The notes under the pieces are model-generated. The model did no database searches. It was given only the letters and a program-made list of their open reading frames with translations, and was not told the origin of the DNA. 60,000 bases of DNA, taken from contig NC_088295.1 of NCBI RefSeq assembly GCF_032854445.1, forward strand, positions 69,163,058-69,223,057, given 5' to 3'. Position 1 is the stretch's first letter; every line of letters begins with the position of its first letter. The position numbers and the translations under genes are program-made. Origin of the DNA: Liolophura sinensis (lineage: Eukaryota; Mollusca; Polyplacophora; Chitonida; Chitonidae). This document shows positions 57,601-60,000 of this stretch, one piece after another.

Positions 57601-59750
57601 TGTTTTATATATTATTTCTTAAAGAATAAAGTTCCTATTCTCCAGAAGTAAGATGGGCATCGATTTTGCTTTCACTAAATTTACACTATACATGTGCCAC
57701 ATGTGTTGTAGGGCTAGATAAGAAAATAATGCAGACTTGTCATTCTTTCCTTACTACTTTCATAGTTGTATCACCAACAGTCATTTCTCCCTACCTTCAG
57801 TGGAGTCTATTTCCATTTTCTCTGTAGAGGGCTGCTGAGGAATGATCTTAGGAGAGCTGAGTTCATCTTCGCTGTCTGTGCTGTCATCACTGTCAGCATT
57901 GGTCTCTCTCTTTATTGGTGAGCTGGAATCTCTGCAAGGAATAACAATGCGTCTGTCTGTCATTTGTATTACAAAACTACATTCAAAACGCTAGATTTAC
58001 TTGTACAGGAATACAAACTGATACAGCTACTGAAGACTGTGGCTAAGACAATTGCCTTAATGCAGGACCTTTCCCACCTGAAGTAATTTGGGCATAGTCT
58101 CTGTAGTCTATTGTACATTGTTGAATTTGTGGTGACATTTTCTGGCAAACTGGTTATGTACTTCTTCATGTGTTGCTCACTGACAATGGTCAAAGCAGCT
58201 TGGACCTGAGTCACCATTTTGGAGTGACTTGGTTGACCTATGCCATTTCTAGTGAGTGCGTGAGTGCTTGGGGTTTAACGTCGTACTCAACAATTTTTCA
58301 GTCATATGACAACGAAGGAATCCTTAGGGTGCATGCACGTGTAATGTGTCTCCTTGTTGCAGGACGGATTTCAACCGCTCTTTTATTTAGTGCTGCTTCA
58401 CTGAGACGACTTACCGAAGGCAAGTAAGCTGCCCCGCCCGAGCCATTATACTGATACGGGTCAACCAGTCGTTGCACTATCCCCTTCATGCTGAACGCCA
58501 AATGAGGAAGTTACAACTTCCTCTTTTAAAGTCTTAGGTGTGACTCGATCAAGGATTGATCCTGGATCTACCAGTCCCGAAGCGGACGCTCTACCAACTG
58601 TGCTATCCGGGCTGGTATATGCCATTTCTAATCATCATGTAAAGAGAATGTAACTTAGTATATTGGCAATTTTGATACTTTTCATATTGTACAACTTACA
58701 AGTCTTGCATTTATCAACACAGGTTAATAATGTTTGACATGTAAATAGCGCATGTGTCCATGTGGCTCACTGATTTTCAGCTTTACTGCCGGGAGACATT
58801 TCTGTCGCATTACCTTAAAAAATGTCATACATACCCTGTTCCTGATGCTACGGTAAATGGCTTCTCTTCCCAGATATCTTCATCACTATCATTGTCATCA
58901 AATGGCTGTATGTTTTCATTACACCTTTGTTCAAACATTGTGGACCCTGGCTGCTTGATAAGAAAATAATTAACAATACCTGTATCAGTAAAACATGTGA
59001 ATTTAGAGCATTTCAAAGAGCAGAGACGTTCATCATGTGGGTGCCATCACATTACATGATAATGGAGAACAGCACATAAATAATACTTTACCTAAGTTCT
59101 TAACAGTCTGACTAGATATGAGATACTGAAGCAGACAGAGTCTGAAGAGTTAAGACTTGGAAAAAGATGTAAAGGAAAGACAACAAATAATATAACCCAA
59201 GTTATTCTGGAAGTGGCAAATTATTTCTATAATCCGAGGGCCTAGTTGTTTCCACTTACATCACCTGAACCTTGTTTTGCCTTTTAATAATATGTGTGTA
59301 TCGTAAAGGTGACACGACACATTTTTTTTGTTGCTTTCAGATGGCACGTGTTTAAAAATATTGGTTGGTTGAAAAGGTTGAAAAATTAGGGTATTTGGAT
59401 TCTCGGTTGTACAACATCACAAAAACAAAATGTTGATCTTTATAACTTCATGCGTGATATTTCATTGATGCCTATAAACATATGGACTCGTGTTGTCTTT
59501 TCCTTTAACAAAGTGTGGGAATTCACAAGTGCCACAACCACTGTAGAGATGACGAGTTTGCTCACAGATAAACATTCCCCATCTCATAAGGCACTATGAA
59601 CAGGTATACATATATTTGGTTTCTTGCTTAACCCCAGGTTATTTAAGACAAATTCACAAATGGACAAGAAATTCATCATAGCTTACTTCATCATCTTCAT
59701 TAGCTTGTATGTTGAAATCAATGGTCGAAATTCGGTCTGTGAATGTCAAA
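48551..59750 (-). CDS. PPP6R3: Protein phosphatase 6 regulatory subunit (SAPS family), C-terminal ten exons; 5' part outside the window
   Basis: Complement join of 59687-59750, 58835-58953, 57795-57931, 57360-57528, 56716-56792, 56336-56441, 55890-56042, 54826-54885, 50560-50703 and 48551-48641; about 373 codons. All junctions are GT-AG and phases agree throughout. SAPS proteins bind the PP6 catalytic subunit through an N-terminal helical repeat domain, here beyond the right edge. What is visible is the acidic, low-complexity tail. Diagnostic matches to human PPP6R3 are MFEQRCNENIQPFDDNDSDE (human [20 protein letters not shown]), DIWEEK, DSTDSEDE, KMEID, GWAKFDSSIEIPPVAMDMGN, NWADFSKF and the C-terminal NGPV. 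I cannot say from this part whether the animal has one or several SAPS genes. A SINE and a tandem array lie in its introns. Confidence 0.92.
48642..50559 (-). other. PPP6R3: PPP6R3-like last intron
   Basis: About 1.9 kb. An open frame at 49459-49689 (- strand) has no recognised similarity. Nothing else found. Confidence 0.6.
50560..50703 (-). CDS. PPP6R3: PPP6R3-like exon
   Basis: Encodes FLAASGLMKSKATSSQPALD then DNKAEPSENSSREKEGQLES. The acceptor used is ttttgtag (50704-50705). A second AG eleven bases further on would break the frame. Confidence 0.83.
52030..53090. repeat. Degenerate tandem array, unit about 165 bp, 5-6 copies
   Basis: The block catgacaacc begins at 52261, 52431, 52569, 52739 and 52903 (spacings 170, 138, 170, 164), with an earlier related copy near 52075. 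Each unit carries tgtatgtatccaccaaaaa and an acagttggagttatagccc-type block, then a (ta)-rich stretch near cgaaatcatatatat. The right end continues into gacggacagatggaaggaca, a motif typical of the edges of interspersed repeats. Confidence 0.88.
52168..52238. repeat. (TA)n-rich microsatellite within the 165-bp array
   Basis: Runs of TA interrupted by tgtg and gata. It looks like the expanded TA stretch of one array unit. Confidence 0.85.
53685..54113. mobile_element. Probable non-coding interspersed element
   Basis: Starts near ggggtaccagacagtttgat and ends near cacggacccctaataa. Inside are taggtttagccgttttggag, gagatattgcaattttacaa and a taataataat stretch, a layout I associate with abundant non-autonomous repeats in molluscs. 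No target-site duplication fixed, and family unknown. Confidence 0.45.
54826..54885 (-). CDS. PPP6R3: PPP6R3-like mini-exon: Asp run
   Basis: Sixty bases encoding LAQSSYSDNDDDDDLNSNF. Of the three frames only this one is open, and it matches the phases on both sides. Confidence 0.8.
55890..56042 (-). CDS. PPP6R3: PPP6R3-like exon: Pro/Thr/Glu-rich
   Basis: Encodes AMSPDSTTVEPTVPPSGSGD and a following acidic stretch ending TSTNES. No motif identified; accepted on open frame, splice sites and phase. Confidence 0.85.
56336..56441 (-). CDS. PPP6R3: PPP6R3-like exon
   Basis: Encodes AASAPADLANEVSEASEGDS then KTKRSSATEDGLGQ, low-complexity acidic sequence. Acceptor ctttgcag, donor gtaagt. Confidence 0.85.
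56716..56792 (-). CDS. PPP6R3: PPP6R3-like exon
   Basis: Encodes TDPGPRSSSPVAMDTTENNS then RSSAY. SPVAMDTT resembles human SPVEMETS. Enters in phase 2, leaves in phase 1. Confidence 0.88.
57360..57528 (-). CDS. PPP6R3: PPP6R3-like exon: GWAKFD and NWADFSKF
   Basis: Encodes VGWAKFDSSIEIPPVAMDMG and NTQAADNWADFSKFAP. The aromatic WxxF motifs correspond to WSANFD and WASFSEF in the human protein. Confidence 0.93.
57795..57931 (-). CDS. PPP6R3: PPP6R3-like exon: Ser/Asp-rich
   Basis: Encodes DSSSPIKRETNADSDDSTDS followed by EDELSSPKIIPQQPSTEKME and IDSTE. Human PPP6R3 has SGSTDSEESTDSEEEDG and KMEVDLSEP in the same order. Likely a CK2-type phosphorylation region (inference). Confidence 0.93.
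58239..58630 (-). mobile_element. Full-length tRNA-derived SINE (second family) with 13-bp target-site duplication
   Basis: Body 58252-58617 flanked by identical tatgccatttcta at 58239-58251 and 58618-58630. In the - sense the head reads gcccggatagcacagttggt then agagcgtccgcttcgggact, a clear tRNA-like A box, with gatccaggatcaatcctt in the B-box position. The 3' part has gacgttaaaccccaagcact and a gtgagtgcgtgagtg tail on the + strand. It differs from the 13617 family. It sits in the PPP6R3-like intron between the exons at 57931 and 58835. Confidence 0.9.
58835..58953 (-). CDS. PPP6R3: PPP6R3-like exon with the FDD..DIWEEK signature
   Basis: Encodes QPGSTMFEQRCNENIQPFDD, NDSDEDIWEEKPFTVASGTG. 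This is the strongest family signature in the gene. Donor gtatgt. Confidence 0.95.
59687..59750 (-). CDS. PPP6R3: PPP6R3-like exon (first in window)
   Basis: Encodes LTFTDRISTIDFNIQANEDD then E; enters in phase 2 and leaves in phase 0. Joins directly to QPGSTMFEQRCNE of the next exon. Confidence 0.85.
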
Positions 59751-60000
59751 CTGCAAAGGCAAAATATAATATATACCATATATATACATACAGGTATGTA
59801 TTATTCAAGGCCCAACCTTGAACAAACCTTTGTCAATGACCGTAATCTGAAACACTGCTTATATCATGACATTCACAATAAAAGACGTTGAAAAAAAAAT
59901 TGGATAGGTATGGTAGTTTCTTACATAAACGGTTACATGTGTTCACATAAAGAGGCTAGAGCAGAATCCTGGCACACCCACATATACAGTAGATATAGTG
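59751..60000 (-). other. PPP6R3: PPP6R3-like intron running off the window
   Basis: The acceptor tttgcag precedes the exon at 59750. No further exon recognised up to the right edge. Confidence 0.7.

Larger units (their letters stand above)
54886..58834 (-). other. PPP6R3: Other PPP6R3-like introns
   Basis: Introns between the listed exons. Apart from the SINE at 58252-58617, no gene, RNA or clear repeat was found in them. Confidence 0.55.

Noticed and set aside
58550-58613. A functional tRNA gene
   Set aside because: Only the tRNA-like head of a SINE: it is bounded by the element's target-site duplication and continues into the SINE body without an acceptor stem pair.
1-60000. CRISPR arrays, operons, phage or retroviral genes
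   Set aside because: None found. The tandem arrays have no spacer structure, and no polymerase, integrase, gag or envelope-like frame was seen.

Overview
This is animal nuclear DNA, most likely from a mollusc or another lophotrochozoan. The genes are intron-rich with GT-AG introns, the intergenic DNA is AT-rich, the octamers tacatgta and acatgtac recur throughout, and several tRNA-derived SINEs carry target-site duplications. No prokaryotic, viral or CRISPR feature was seen. All gene calls rest on reading exons by eye and comparing them with remembered vertebrate families. No alignment or database search was run.

Three protein-coding genes were resolved exon by exon. (1) Positions 1-12.7 kb, + strand: a complete 15-exon elongation factor 2 family gene of about 836 residues. 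Its first coding exon holds only the ATG (146-148). The sequence is far from canonical animal eEF2: GKT in the P-loop, a changed phosphorylation loop and a changed diphthamide loop that still keeps the histidine. Two +1 errors in short homopolymers (exons 10 and 11) break the frame as given, although every splice phase fits once they are discounted. (2) Positions 14.3-43.7 kb, - strand: SINHCAF (FAM60A), a Sin3-HDAC complex subunit, with four coding exons (314 residues), a long acidic C-terminal tail and probable non-coding first exons near 43.4-43.7 kb. (3) Positions 45.07 kb to the right edge, - strand: the last ten coding exons of a protein phosphatase 6 regulatory subunit (SAPS family, PPP6R3-like), with a probable 3.5 kb 3'UTR. 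Its SAPS domain lies outside the window.

Genes 1 and 2 converge, and their 3' ends are about 1.6 kb apart. Genes 2 and 3 are head-to-tail, with a CpG-containing promoter candidate between them at 43.4-43.8 kb. The three genes serve separate housekeeping roles (translation, chromatin repression, phosphatase targeting), and nothing suggests they act as one system.

Repeats fill much of the rest. There is a roughly 1.9 kb, 37-bp minisatellite that begins in the last bases of an EF2-like exon and appears to have grown from the exon/intron junction. There are five copies or fragments of one SINE family, two of them starting at the same internal point, and a second, full-length SINE with a 13-bp target-site duplication. 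The window also holds a 194-bp foldback element, a tandem array of about 165 bp inside a PPP6R intron, and several microsatellites and G-runs.
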